Below, in pieces: positions 53,481 to 62,928 of a stretch of DNA of 64,000 nt. The position numbers and the translations under genes are program-made. The stretch spans positions 2,356,001 through 2,420,000 of the forward strand of contig OW818639.1 in NCBI GenBank assembly GCA_942492795.1. The letters are read 5' to 3'. This stretch comes from RGIG3178 sp942492795 (GTDB taxonomy: Bacteria > Bacillota > Clostridia > Christensenellales > QAND01). The notes under the pieces were generated by a model. The model was not told the DNA's origin. It saw only the letters and a program-made list of their open reading frames with translations, and ran no database searches. The first letter of the stretch is position 1; each line of letters begins with the position of its first letter.

Positions 53481-53632
53481 GGGGCCATATAAATATGGCC
53501 CCTTTAGATCATCGACAGAGTCGATGATCTTCAAGGGAATCCAATTCCCCCTTGAGCAACCCCCAGGAACGCCGTTTTTTGAGAAAAACAGCGGGAAGAG
53601 GTGTTTTCCGACGCACATGTCGCCGGAAAACA
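53481..53632 (-). ncRNA. Candidate structured RNA: five-hairpin array after hydA
   Basis: Read on the minus strand after the hydA stop: TGTTTTCCG/CGGAAAACA (53632-53602), CGCTGTTTTT/AAAAACGGCG (53593-53570), TCAAGGG..AAT/ATTCCCTTGA (53555-53531), GATCATCGAC/GTCGATGATC (53529-53507), GGGGCCATAT/ATATGGCCCC (53502-53481), and a T-run. All are near-perfect 9-12 bp stems with short loops. The last is clearly the operon terminator; the others are unexplained. Could be an RNA gene, a 3' UTR regulator, or a decayed repeat element. Confidence 0.5.
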
Positions 53633-53666
53633 GAATGTATCGTTATGATAGTGGTTTGTCGAGATC

Positions 53667-55688
53667 CTATCTGCCGTGCTGTGTATAATCCGTAATCACG
53701 TTTTTAAGAATATCGACGGTTTCCGCCATGTCGGCCAATTCTCCTTTGAGCCTCTTGTTGTCGGCTTCAAGCGAAAGGACCTTCACCGATTCCAATTCTT
53801 CATGGGTACGCTTGATTTCCGATTGACCCGTAAAGGCGGCTTTTCCGCTTTCTGCCGCTGCGGTTGCACGGCGCAAAACGGGCTGTTGGTCGCTCCTGTC
53901 AAACCGTTCTGCAGTCAGTTCGTTGAACAGTCCCCGTTTGACATAGTGTGTATGGAGAAGATCGTGCGCTATATGGCTGTTCGGATATTCAAGGTATTCC
54001 TTGTAGAGCGCTGTGATATAGGGATTCTCATGCGACTTTCTAAGCACCTTGCTCTCGTCTTCGTCGAATATTCCGGTTATGCGCTTGATGCGCACATCCG
54101 GATCGGCGGATCTGGGCTGGCCGCCGCCCATGATGCAACCTCCGGGACAACCCATCACCTCGATGAAATGATATGGTGACTTTCCCTGTGCTATTTGCCG
54201 CATCAGTTCGTTTGCACCCATAAGGCCGCTTGTGACGGCAATGCGCACCGTGACCCCGTCGAGATATGCATATTCATCCAGCGGTTTTTCTATGGTAAGC
54301 GCTGCTTCTTTGACCCGTTCAAGCCCTGTGATCGGCGTAATATGCAGCCCGTCAAACGGCAGCTCACGCCCCGTTACAAGTTCGTACACCGTTCGAAGCG
54401 CCGCCTCCATCACACCGCCCGTCAACCCGAAGATGTCCGCCGCGCCGGTTGAAAGGCCGAGCGGATTGTCGAACGCAGAATCTTCCAGGTTGACAAAATC
54501 TATTCCCATCTCCTTGATCATCGCCGCCAACTCCCTCGTTGTCAGCACAGCGTCGACATTGGGATGACCGTTGTTTTTCATTTCCGCCCGTTCGATTTCA
54601 AACTTTTTGGCGGTACACGGCATGACGGAGACGACGTAGATGTTTTTGGGATCGACTTTGATCTTGCCGGCATAAAAGGATTTGACAAGCGCTCCCAACA
54701 TCGTATGCGGGGATTTGCAGGTGGAAAGGTGGTCGAGTTCTTCCGGATAGGTATGCTCGATGTACTTGATCCACCCCGGACTGCAGCTTGTTACCATCGG
54801 CAGCACGGCGGCTTTTCCCGAAAGCGCGTTGCTCACGCGGGTCAAGAACTCGGTTCCCTCTTCCAGGATGGTAAGGTCGGCGGTGAAGTTCGTGTCAAAC
54901 ACGTCGTCAAAGCCAAGCGCGCGAAGCGCGGATGCCATCTTCCCTGTCACGCGCGAACCCGGCGCAAAGCCAAACTCCTCGCCGATGGCGACGCGAACAG
55001 CGGGCGCCGTCTGTACGACAACGCGCTTTGCCGGATCGTTGAGCGCATCCCAGACCTTCTGGATAGAGTCAGTTTCCTTAAGCGCCCCTACCGGGCATAC
55101 GACAGTACACTGTCCGCAAAAGGCACAGTTCACGTCGCCGATCGGAAGTCCCATGGCAGGGCTTATAACGGTATCAAACCCCCTGTGCTGGGCGTTGATG
55201 ATACCGACTCCCTGAATTTCGTTGCAGACAGTCACACACCTTCGGCAAAGGATGCACTTGGAAATATCGCGGGTGATGGATACCGACGCGTCGATGTGCA
55301 TTTCCGATCGTTTGCCCTCAAAGCGTGTCGCCTCCACGCCAAGCTTTTTACCCAGTTGCTGCAATTCGCAGCTTTGATTGCGCTTGCAGCTCAGGCAATC
55401 CTTGGAATGGTCGGACAGAAGCAGCTCGTAGAGCACCTTGCGTGCCCGGCGCACCCTTGCGGAGTTCGTACGGATAACCATGCCATCCGTAACCTGCGTC
55501 ATGCAGGAGGGCAGCAGGGTTTTGGCGCCGTCCACTTCCACCACGCAGATGCGGCAAGAGCCGAATTTATGAACGCCTTCGAGGTAGCACAGGTTCGGGA
55601 TATCGATGCCGTTCTGTTTTGCCGCTTCGATGATGGTGCTGTCATCCGCAACGGACATTTGCTTTCCATTGATAGTTATATTCTTCAT
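53667..55688 (-). CDS. hydA: [FeFe] hydrogenase catalytic subunit (HydA, NAD-dependent type)
   Basis: 673 residues. N-terminal [2Fe-2S] ferredoxin-like domain (PNLCYLEGV...CRICVVEV), a His-ligated [4Fe-4S] site (DHSKDCLSCKRNQSCELQ), two [4Fe-4S] ferredoxin pairs (CILCRRCVTVC, CAFCGQCTVVC), then the H-cluster motifs TSCSPGW, MPCTAKKFE and EVMGCPGGCIMGGGQP. Reduces protons with electrons from NADH and ferredoxin in bifurcating complexes. The C-terminal 85 residues are an added coiled-coil-like tail (VKVLSLEADNKRLKGELA) beyond the normal end. ATG at 55688 follows GGTGAG; a GTG three codons upstream is possible. Confidence 0.93.
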   Translation of the reverse strand: MKNITINGKQMSVADDSTIIEAAKQNGIDIPNLCYLEGVHKFGSCRICVVEVDGAKTLLPSCMTQVTDGMVIRTNSARVRRARKVLYELLLSDHSKDCLSCKRNQSCELQQLGKKLGVEATRFEGKRSEMHIDASVSITRDISKCILCRRCVTVCNEIQGVGIINAQHRGFDTVISPAMGLPIGDVNCAFCGQCTVVCPVGALKETDSIQKVWDALNDPAKRVVVQTAPAVRVAIGEEFGFAPGSRVTGKMASALRALGFDDVFDTNFTADLTILEEGTEFLTRVSNALSGKAAVLPMVTSCSPGWIKYIEHTYPEELDHLSTCKSPHTMLGALVKSFYAGKIKVDPKNIYVVSVMPCTAKKFEIERAEMKNNGHPNVDAVLTTRELAAMIKEMGIDFVNLEDSAFDNPLGLSTGAADIFGLTGGVMEAALRTVYELVTGRELPFDGLHITPITGLERVKEAALTIEKPLDEYAYLDGVTVRIAVTSGLMGANELMRQIAQGKSPYHFIEVMGCPGGCIMGGGQPRSADPDVRIKRITGIFDEDESKVLRKSHENPYITALYKEYLEYPNSHIAHDLLHTHYVKRGLFNELTAERFDRSDQQPVLRRATAAAESGKAAFTGQSEIKRTHEELESVKVLSLEADNKRLKGELADMAETVDILKNVITDYTQHGR

Positions 55689-55697
55689 CGCACTCAC

Positions 55698-58600
55698 CTA
55701 CCTCCTGTCGCATTGCAGACAGCGCATGGCCTCGGCCATCGCATTGAGCTTGTGGTACCCCAGCACAACTTCATCAAAGGAGTTTCTGCGGTCCTGCGCG
55801 TCCAATTCCTCTGACCTGAACCGCAGGTGCTCAACAACTTCGTCGTTGTCAAAGTTGTTCGGGATTTCAATGGGCTCCCCCTTATTCAGCTTGCCGTTTC
55901 CGCCCAAATACTTATCGATGGAGATGGCGGCATGTTTGCCGTCCGCAATCGCCTGAATGACGGTATTCGGCCCGCGTACGACATCGCCTCCGGCAAAGAC
56001 ACCTGCCATGGTCGTCATCATGGTGTCGTCATCGATGATAAACGTACCCCAAGGTGTGATGCCGATTTCGCTCTTGCGAATGAACGGCAAATCGGAATGC
56101 TGGCTTACAGCGGGGATCACCGTGTCCACTTCAAAGAAGAAGTTGGAGCCTTCCACAGGAACTGCCCTTCTCCTGCCTTGATTGTCGAAATTGCTCAATT
56201 CCATCCGAACGCATTCGATCCGTGTCAATTTGCCGCCTTTGCCACCGACGAACCGAACGGGGTTGACCAGCTCATGCAATTCGATGCCTTCCGCGATCGC
56301 ATCGCGAATTTCCTGTCGGCTTGCCGGCATGGCTTCCCGGTTGCGCCGGTAGAGGATCATAACCTTCTGCGCACCAAGGCGAAGCGCCGTCCTGGCAGAG
56401 TCGATAGCGGTGTTTCCGCCGCCGATGATGGCCACTGTTTTGCCGAGCTTCAGTTCTTTGTGCAAATTGATGTTTTTCAGAAAATCGATGCCATGGATGA
56501 CACCGGGAAGGTTTTCGCCGGGAATGTTCACCAGTTCCGGGAACAGCGTGCCGGTTGCCACATAAACTGCGTTGTATTGGGCCTGCAGCAGCTTAAAGGG
56601 CATATCGCGGCCAATTTCGGTATTCAGATGGATGTTGACGCCCGCCTGTGCGATCAGGTCGATCTCATGCTGGAGTACTTTTTTGGGTAGCCGGTATTCC
56701 GGGATGCCGAATGCCAACACACCGCCAGCCACGGGTGCGGAGTCGAACACATCGACATCGTAGCCGATCTTGACAAGGTAATATGCACAGGTCAATCCCG
56801 ATGTCCCCGCGCCGATGACCGCGACGCGTTTGCCGTTCTTGGGAAAGACGATTTCGCTGGTAAACGGCTTCTCGTTTTTATACGCATAATCGGCGGCAAA
56901 TCTCTTGAGCTCGCAAATGGAGACCGCCTCATCCAACGTTCCGCGTCGGCATTTGCTCTCGCAGGGGTGGGTGCAGATGCGCCCGCATACGGCCGGGAAC
57001 GGGTTTTCCTGCCGGATCAGGTTGTAGGCGTCGATAAACCTACCGGCAGCTATCAGCCTGAGATACCCCGGCACGTTGATGTTTGCCGGACAGGTGTTTT
57101 CGCACGGGGAGATGAACAGGTCCGCGCAAACGCCTGCGCGGCAGTATTTGTTTTTGATGTGTTCTTCGTACTCGTCCCGGAAGTATTTGATGGTGGAAAG
57201 CACCGGGTTGGGAGCGGTCTGGCCTAGGCCGCACATCGCCGTGTCCTTGATGGTTTCGCCGAGCTCGATCAATAGATCGATGTCTCCCTCTTCGCCTTCC
57301 CCTGTTGTGATGCGTTCGAGTATCTCTAGCATACGGGATGTTCCGGTGCGGCAGGCGTTGCATTTGCCGCATGATTCATCCTTGATAAAATCCATGAAGA
57401 ACCTGGCTGTGTCCACCATGCATGTGTCTTCGTCCATGATGATCAGACCGCCGGAGCCCATGATGGAACCGACTTCCGCCAGATGTTCATAATCCATCGG
57501 TATGTTCAGGTTTTCCGTCGTGATACACCCGCCCGACGGTCCGCCTGTCTGCGCAGATTTGTATCGTTTGTCGTTGGCGATGCCGCCACCGATGGAGAAG
57601 ACGATTTCCCCAAGCGGAATCCCCATAGGCACTTCCACGAGTCCGCTGTTCTGTATATGCCCGGTTAAGGCAAATACTTTCGTGCCGGGGCTCCTTTCCG
57701 TCCCGAACTGGCGGTACCACTGTGCGCCGTTGAGCAGTATCGCGGGTACATTGGCAAGCGTCTCCACATTGTTGATGATGGTCGGGTGGGAGAACAAGCC
57801 GCTTTGAAACGGGAACGGCGGCCGTTGCCTGGGCTCGCCTCTTTTTCCCTGTACGGATTCCATCAACGCCGTCTCTTCGCCGCAAACGAACGCTCCGGCG
57901 CCGATGCGCATCTCGATATCGAATTCAAAACCGGTGCCGAATATGTTTTTGCCTAAAACGCCGACTTCTTTGGCCTGTTTGATCGCATCCGCCAAACGCA
58001 TCAGCGCGATAGGGTATTCCGCGCGGATGTAGACAAACCCTTTGTTGGCTCCGATTGCATAGCCGCCAAGCATCATGCCTTCCAAAACGCTGTGCGGGTC
58101 GCCTTCGAATACGCTTCTGTCCATAAACGCACCCGGGTCGCCCTCGTCGGCGTTGCAGATGATGTATTTCTGCCCTTCGGGTGCATCATGCCCGGCCTGC
58201 CATTTGATCCCCGTGGGAAATCCTGCTCCGCCGCGGCCCCGAAGACCGGAAGCCTTGATAATGTCGATGATTCCCTGCCGGGTTTTGTTCGTCAGCGCGT
58301 CGTAGAGGGCATAATATCCGTCCTTGGCTATGTAGGATTCGATGGTTTCAACGTCGATGTAACCGCAATTCCGAAGCGCGATGCGGATCTGCTTTTTAAA
58401 GAAGGAGATATCGTCAAACAGCGGTACATGCTTTTGCTGTATGCTGTCGAAGAAGGTGAATTCTTCAACCACCTTCCCTTTGACGAAATGGCTTTCCACG
58501 ACTTTTTCTATTTTATCCGGCGTCATTTCCGTGTAATACGCCCGATCCGGATACACATACACGACTGGTCCAACGGCACAGGTACCCATGCAGCCTCTTT

Positions 58601-58787
58601 TGATGACAGCAACGGTTTTTGTCAAACCGCGCTTTTCAAGTGCTTCTTTCAGCGCTGTCTCGACTGCTTCGCTGTTTGCCGATACGCAGCCGGTTCCGCC
58701 GCATATGTATGCATGATACTTGAACTTGGCGAGTTTTTCGTTGTACTCGCGTTTGATCCTATTGAGATCCTCCATGCTTTGTATCAA
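55698..58787 (-). CDS. hydB: Hydrogenase beta subunit HydB (NuoF-like) fused to GltD-like flavoprotein
   Basis: 1029 residues. Thioredoxin-like [2Fe-2S] domain (about 28-105), NuoF FMN/NADH domain (GLRGRGGAGFPTGIKW about 182, ADEGDPGAF, RAEYP), SLBB, then the [4Fe-4S] CGKCNACRTG site near 476. A GltD-like part follows, with N-terminal CENTCP and CGRICTHPCESKC clusters, then two dinucleotide folds (GAGTSGLTCAYYL about 660; GGGNTAIDSARTALRLGA about 795). NuoF binds NADH; the GltD-like half would add a second FAD and NAD(P) site. TTG start with GGAGGG seven bases upstream. Ends with CLQC. Confidence 0.93.
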   Translation of the reverse strand: MIQSMEDLNRIKREYNEKLAKFKYHAYICGGTGCVSANSEAVETALKEALEKRGLTKTVAVIKRGCMGTCAVGPVVYVYPDRAYYTEMTPDKIEKVVESHFVKGKVVEEFTFFDSIQQKHVPLFDDISFFKKQIRIALRNCGYIDVETIESYIAKDGYYALYDALTNKTRQGIIDIIKASGLRGRGGAGFPTGIKWQAGHDAPEGQKYIICNADEGDPGAFMDRSVFEGDPHSVLEGMMLGGYAIGANKGFVYIRAEYPIALMRLADAIKQAKEVGVLGKNIFGTGFEFDIEMRIGAGAFVCGEETALMESVQGKRGEPRQRPPFPFQSGLFSHPTIINNVETLANVPAILLNGAQWYRQFGTERSPGTKVFALTGHIQNSGLVEVPMGIPLGEIVFSIGGGIANDKRYKSAQTGGPSGGCITTENLNIPMDYEHLAEVGSIMGSGGLIIMDEDTCMVDTARFFMDFIKDESCGKCNACRTGTSRMLEILERITTGEGEEGDIDLLIELGETIKDTAMCGLGQTAPNPVLSTIKYFRDEYEEHIKNKYCRAGVCADLFISPCENTCPANINVPGYLRLIAAGRFIDAYNLIRQENPFPAVCGRICTHPCESKCRRGTLDEAVSICELKRFAADYAYKNEKPFTSEIVFPKNGKRVAVIGAGTSGLTCAYYLVKIGYDVDVFDSAPVAGGVLAFGIPEYRLPKKVLQHEIDLIAQAGVNIHLNTEIGRDMPFKLLQAQYNAVYVATGTLFPELVNIPGENLPGVIHGIDFLKNINLHKELKLGKTVAIIGGGNTAIDSARTALRLGAQKVMILYRRNREAMPASRQEIRDAIAEGIELHELVNPVRFVGGKGGKLTRIECVRMELSNFDNQGRRRAVPVEGSNFFFEVDTVIPAVSQHSDLPFIRKSEIGITPWGTFIIDDDTMMTTMAGVFAGGDVVRGPNTVIQAIADGKHAAISIDKYLGGNGKLNKGEPIEIPNNFDNDEVVEHLRFRSEELDAQDRRNSFDEVVLGYHKLNAMAEAMRCLQCDRR

Positions 58788-58802
58788 TTTGCAACCCTCC
58801 TC

Positions 58803-59303
58803 TCAGTCCTTGTATTTGGCCAAAATCGTGTTGAGCTTTTGAGGGGTGACCTGTTTGAATACGACGCCGTCTATCATCATTGCGGGTGAAAGCCCACAGG
58901 CGCCGATGCAACGCGCCACCTCAAAAGTAAATTTCCCGTCCTCTGTCGTTTCGCCGATATCCACATTCAGCGTTTTTTGCAGTGCTTCAACGATTTTTTT
59001 ACCGCCCCGGACATAGCAGGCGGTACCAAGGCATACACGAATCGTATGCTCTCCACGCGGCTTGGTTGAAAAGAAAGAATAGAAAGTGATCACGCCGGAA
59101 ATCTCGGACAATGGCTTGTTGAGCTTACGCGCGATGAATTCCTGAAGCTCCATTGGAAGGTAACCGTAGATTTCCTGGGCGGTGTGAAGGATTTGGATAA
59201 GATTCCCTTCCTTATCCCTGTAAAGATCGATGACGTTTGCAATCTCTGCAAATTTCTGCTTGTCGTCTTCTGCGCAATTGCACGCGCCGACAATGCCGCT
59301 CAT
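58803..59303 (-). CDS. hydC: Hydrogenase gamma subunit HydC (NuoE-like)
   Basis: 166 residues. Helical bundle (ILHTAQEIYGYLPMELQEFI) and a thioredoxin-like domain holding one [2Fe-2S] through CLGTACYVRGG and CIGACGLSP. First gene of hydCBA; passes electrons between the NuoF-like and HydA subunits. ATG 59303 follows GGGGG by seven bases; the longer frame upstream has no supported start. 15-bp gap to hydB. Confidence 0.93.
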   Translation of the reverse strand: MSGIVGACNCAEDDKQKFAEIANVIDLYRDKEGNLIQILHTAQEIYGYLPMELQEFIARKLNKPLSEISGVITFYSFFSTKPRGEHTIRVCLGTACYVRGGKKIVEALQKTLNVDIGETTEDGKFTFEVARCIGACGLSPAMMIDGVVFKQVTPQKLNTILAKYKD

Positions 59304-59609
59304 TACAAGACCCCCTTTCAAATCCGGGCGGAACCAACGCAGATTTCGATGGTTCGACTTGTATTGAGCGTACCAAATAAATGTGTTGTTTTTATTAAAA
59401 GTAAGGACGATTTCAAGTGGCAATATCGAGGATTATGAACGGATGGTCGGGCTAGGATGCCAGTGCAACATATTTTCAACACAAATCAGCGGGCATGATG
59501 GACACGTATGGTTTTTCGTTGGTTGTTTCCCAAGAGTATCAGGATTGGTTCATTGCCGCTTTCGTCCAACGACTTTCCCTAAACGATCTTCCAACTCCCC
59601 GATAAAAAA
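59304..59609. other. Intergenic region upstream of hydCBA
   Basis: About 300 bp containing the expected hydrogenase promoter and no supported gene. I see no clear Rex-type palindrome. AT-rich stretches at 59375-59405 are the best promoter candidates. Confidence 0.5.
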
Positions 59610-59638
59610 GAAGAACTACCAGAATGCGGCAGTTCTTC
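59610..59638 (-). terminator. Terminator of the Tad operon
   Basis: GAAGAACT(G)CC / GG(T)AGTTCTTC hairpin and T-run on the minus strand, following the DivIVA-like gene. Confidence 0.8.
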
Positions 59639-59674
59639 TCTGTTTCAAATACTATATACTGTTTTCCTTTGTGT

Positions 59675-60649
59675 TCAATCCGGCACGATCCTGGCTTTAT
59701 CATACATTGCATCCGATCCGCTTTGAAACAGATCCAATACCTTTTCCAGATCTTCCATGCTTTTCCTCGCATGTTTTATGTTAGCCTCAAAGTTTATTTT
59801 AAAATTATAGAGCTTCATATTGGTTTCCATCGTCAAAGTGCGCTTTGCAATAATCAGCTCTTTAATGGCATCATCCTTCATGGATATATCACGCTTCAAC
59901 TCCGTTAACTCGACGTTCAGGCCTTCAATGGTATGCCCAAGGGTAGTGTTCTCCTCCTCTTGTCCGCGGTTTGCGATTTTGAGTTCATTGATAGCATCTT
60001 CTTTTTTTGATCTGTCCGTTTTTACCTCAAGCATTTCAGCGTTTAATGTCTTGATGGTATTTAAATGGGTATTGCAATCGATGATGAGCTGCGTGTTTGC
60101 TTCCTTGAGCTCCGCATTTTGTATTACCAGGCGGCTGACTTCCTGCTTGGTGACGCTGTTGTTGAGTATTTCCAATTCATTGTTGGCTGTTTGCAGCAGC
60201 TCATGCAGATCGTTGTTTTCCTTCGCAAACTGTTCCAGTCTTTGCGCCTTCTCTTGATTTTGCGCGTTTAGTAAATCGAGATTGATTTCAAGCTCCTCTT
60301 GCTTTTGCTTTATCAGATACAGATTGCTGTTTTCTTCCTGGAGCCTCGCTATTTCTTGTGCCGCCTCCTGCTCTTGCCCGCGCAAGCGAAGAAGGCTGTT
60401 TTCAATCTCCGTTTGATTCTTTTTCAGCTCTTCCCGCTCACGAGAAACCATGCTGACTTCGGCAGCATATTCTTCCAGTTTCTCAATAAGAGCCTTTTGA
60501 ATCTGTTCCATATCCTTCTTAAGGTTTTGGACATAATCCTCAACCTCTTTTCTATTGTAACCTCCGCCAAAAGACTTGGTGAGATTCAGTTCTCTTGTAT
60601 TTATCTCTCTGATTGACTTTATTTTTTCATTGGTTGAAGCGGGATCCAT
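59675..60649 (-). CDS. DivIVA-like coiled-coil protein
   Basis: 324 residues. Near the start FGGGYNRKEVEDYVQNLKKD is the DivIVA N-terminal motif, followed by about 250 residues of heptad-rich coiled coil (Glu/Lys/Leu/Asn) and a short tail. DivIVA proteins bind curved membranes at poles or septa and recruit partners. GGAG seven bases before the ATG. Last gene of the Tad operon, so it may place the Tad machine at a pole or septum. Confidence 0.82.
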   Translation of the reverse strand: MDPASTNEKIKSIREINTRELNLTKSFGGGYNRKEVEDYVQNLKKDMEQIQKALIEKLEEYAAEVSMVSREREELKKNQTEIENSLLRLRGQEQEAAQEIARLQEENSNLYLIKQKQEELEINLDLLNAQNQEKAQRLEQFAKENNDLHELLQTANNELEILNNSVTKQEVSRLVIQNAELKEANTQLIIDCNTHLNTIKTLNAEMLEVKTDRSKKEDAINELKIANRGQEEENTTLGHTIEGLNVELTELKRDISMKDDAIKELIIAKRTLTMETNMKLYNFKINFEANIKHARKSMEDLEKVLDLFQSGSDAMYDKARIVPD

Positions 60650-60664
60650 CTCGTTTCTCCGTTT

Positions 60665-61027
60665 CTATAAATTATTTTCATCGACGACAACAAGCACACT
60701 CATTTTTTCAATTCCGTGTCTGTGAATGCTTCCACCTTTGAGTTCCAGCACATCCGTGCATCGTTTTATTTTCGGACTTACTTTGTTGGGTTTAAAATAT
60801 TCTATAGTATGAAGCACTGTTCCGTCAATTGAGAGAAACAAAACGTCTATGTCAAATTTCATGTTGAAGGAATGGATTTGATTGCACGGTGAAATTAACA
60901 GTCCCTCACCGTCTTCCATCGTCCTTTTCCCCTGCAAGCCGATCAGCCTCGAAAAAAACGTGTCCGCGCGGCCGACCTTTTCCGCAATCAACACTGATCC
61001 ACTGCGTATGCTGCAAGTTCTTGCCAA
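60665..61027 (-). CDS. DUF192 family protein
   Basis: 120 residues, TTG start (GGAGG seven bases upstream). DUF192 fold: VGRADTFFSRLIGLQGKRTM, HSFNMKFDIDVLFLS and the end VLELKGGSIHRHGI. Function unknown; DUF192 genes recur inside Tad loci of Firmicutes. No signal peptide seen. Confidence 0.85.
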   Translation of the reverse strand: MARTCSIRSGSVLIAEKVGRADTFFSRLIGLQGKRTMEDGEGLLISPCNQIHSFNMKFDIDVLFLSIDGTVLHTIEYFKPNKVSPKIKRCTDVLELKGGSIHRHGIEKMSVLVVVDENNL

Positions 61028-61038
61028 AAGAAGTCCTC

Positions 61039-61953
61039 CTATGTAAAAACCTTGGATATATTCATGGCGGCGGGACCAAGAAGAATGATGAAGGTTACCG
61101 GAAGAATAAAAAGCACAAGCGGCAACATCATCTTTACAGGTGTTTTAAGTGCCTTTTCTTCTGCAATCTGTTTCCTTGAGAGGCGCAAAGAGGACGCCTG
61201 TGTTCGAAGTACGTTGCGAATGGGGATACCGATTTGGTCGGTTTGAATAAGCGCCCCGATAAACGTTTTCAATTCGTCGACACTGTTGCGTTCGGTAAGC
61301 TTCCTCATCGCTTCGCGTCTGGATAAGCCCATTTGTATTTCCCTTTTAACAACGGAAAGTTCCTGCACAAGCGGGCCGTCCGAAAATTCTTCGATGTAAA
61401 CCAGGGCGCCGTCAAAGCTTAGCCCCGCTTCCACACTCACGGTCAGCAAATCCAAAATATCCGGCATGTCTTTGCGAATTGCCTCCTGCCGGATTTTAAT
61501 TTTTGAATTGAGATATACATAGGGAACGCCAAACGCCATTATTATCCCCACAATATAAATTATGATCCCAATGATAGGCGCATTGCTTATAAAGATAGCC
61601 AAAAAGAGCGTAAGCCCAATTATACAAAACATATAGACAAACCGGATGGCCGTATATTCGCTCGGGGTCATCCGTATGCCGGCAAGTATCAGGTCTTTTT
61701 CCAGTTTTGATGGTTGCTTTTTGCCTCCGCGGGGCAGCAACCGCGAAAAGGTTTTAACGATGCCATTGAAGGCCGGCAGGATAAAGCGCTTAACGAAAGG
61801 ATCGCTCAATTCCTCATCATAAACCCTGTTGGCAGCATTGCCGATACTTGAAAGCCGCCTTTTTTTTCGGTCGATGTTTTGCCCCAATCTATAAAAAACC
61901 GCTGCGAAGAGCGAAAACGCAAAGCAGGCAGACATGATCACCACAAATTGCAT
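61039..61953 (-). CDS. tadC: TadC-like type II secretion F-domain protein
   Basis: 304 residues: N-terminal membrane helix, central T2SF domain (about 145-275, KDMPDILDLLTVSVEAGLSFDGALVYI, LRTQASSLRLSRKQIAEEKAL) and C-terminal helices. With TadB it forms the inner membrane platform for Flp/Tad pilus assembly. Follows tadB with 13 bp spacing. Confidence 0.9.
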   Translation of the reverse strand: MQFVVIMSACFAFSLFAAVFYRLGQNIDRKKRRLSSIGNAANRVYDEELSDPFVKRFILPAFNGIVKTFSRLLPRGGKKQPSKLEKDLILAGIRMTPSEYTAIRFVYMFCIIGLTLFLAIFISNAPIIGIIIYIVGIIMAFGVPYVYLNSKIKIRQEAIRKDMPDILDLLTVSVEAGLSFDGALVYIEEFSDGPLVQELSVVKREIQMGLSRREAMRKLTERNSVDELKTFIGALIQTDQIGIPIRNVLRTQASSLRLSRKQIAEEKALKTPVKMMLPLVLFILPVTFIILLGPAAMNISKVFT

Positions 61954-61966
61954 TGCAATCCCCCCT

Positions 61967-62911
61967 TTAGAATTTTACGCTCATGATCTTTCTGATCGTT
62001 AAAAACCCGACGACTTCCAGTGATATTGCGACGATAAGCAAAATCGTTCCGGTACCCGGAACAAAAAAGATTCTGACATACGAAGGATTTAAAACCATCA
62101 ACGCCAACATTAAAAACACGGGTATCAAACCAACGACCAAGCCAGAAATTCGTCCGCTGGATGTCAGCACTTTCAGGTTTGACTTAATCTTGATCCGCTC
62201 CCGGATGGTTTCCGAAATGTTTGTGAGGATTTCAGACAGGTTGCCTCCAACCTGCCGCTGAATTTGCACCGCCGTTACAAGCAGGGTGAAATCCTTGCTA
62301 TTGAGCCGGTTCGCCATGTTTTGCAGAGCCTGTTCCATCGAGCGTCCCAATTGCACTTCCTTCACCACTCTGCCGAATTCTCTTGAGATCGGATCGGGCA
62401 TCTCACGAACGATGCTCTCCAAGGCCTGTTGGAAGGATAACCCTGTCTTCAGACAGTTGCCCACAATGATCAAAGCATTGCTCAACTGGTCCTCCAGCAT
62501 AGAAATCCGCTTGCCCTTGCGGCGTGTTATCAAAACAACGGGCAGGACCGCGCCTACCAGGAACAGCGCCAACGGAGCCAACCAGTCGACTCCCATGACC
62601 AATAGGATACCGGCAGGACCAAATGCCACGATTGACCAAAGAATAATGAATTCATCTACCCGCAGTTTTATATCGGCAAGGGACAGTTGTGTGGACAAGT
62701 TGAGCAAGAGCCCTCTGTCAACAGACGACTTGCTGTTTAATTCTTTTTTCCTCTTGGCGATCTTCTTGTTATCTGTTGTTTCCTCGGTTGCAAACAATTT
62801 TTTAATACGCTGCTGCGCCACAATCTTTTTCCCGAATATCAGCTGATTGAGGGAAACAAAAGCCATAAAAGAAAATATGGACGCCAAAACCGCTATCAGA
62901 TACAACTGCAT
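61967..62911 (-). CDS. tadB: TadB-like type II secretion F-domain protein
   Basis: 314 residues: membrane helix at start, two central helices (about 90-135), T2SF domain (about 150-270; QLSNALIIVGNCLKTGLSFQQALE, VGGNLSEILTNISETIRERI), two terminal helices. Partner of TadC. Placed between cpaF and tadC, 17 bp from the ATPase stop. Confidence 0.9.
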   Translation of the reverse strand: MQLYLIAVLASIFSFMAFVSLNQLIFGKKIVAQQRIKKLFATEETTDNKKIAKRKKELNSKSSVDRGLLLNLSTQLSLADIKLRVDEFIILWSIVAFGPAGILLVMGVDWLAPLALFLVGAVLPVVLITRRKGKRISMLEDQLSNALIIVGNCLKTGLSFQQALESIVREMPDPISREFGRVVKEVQLGRSMEQALQNMANRLNSKDFTLLVTAVQIQRQVGGNLSEILTNISETIRERIKIKSNLKVLTSSGRISGLVVGLIPVFLMLALMVLNPSYVRIFFVPGTGTILLIVAISLEVVGFLTIRKIMSVKF

Positions 62912-62928
62912 CAGTCCATGCCCCCTCT

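Noticed and set aside
53481..53632. Insertion-sequence ends or an attC-type recombination site.
   Set aside because: The stems are adjacent, not terminal inverted repeats of one element; no transposase or integrase near.
54564..55814. A 416-residue plus-strand frame.
   Set aside because: Antisense of hydA; composition typical of a reversed high-GC gene, no family match.
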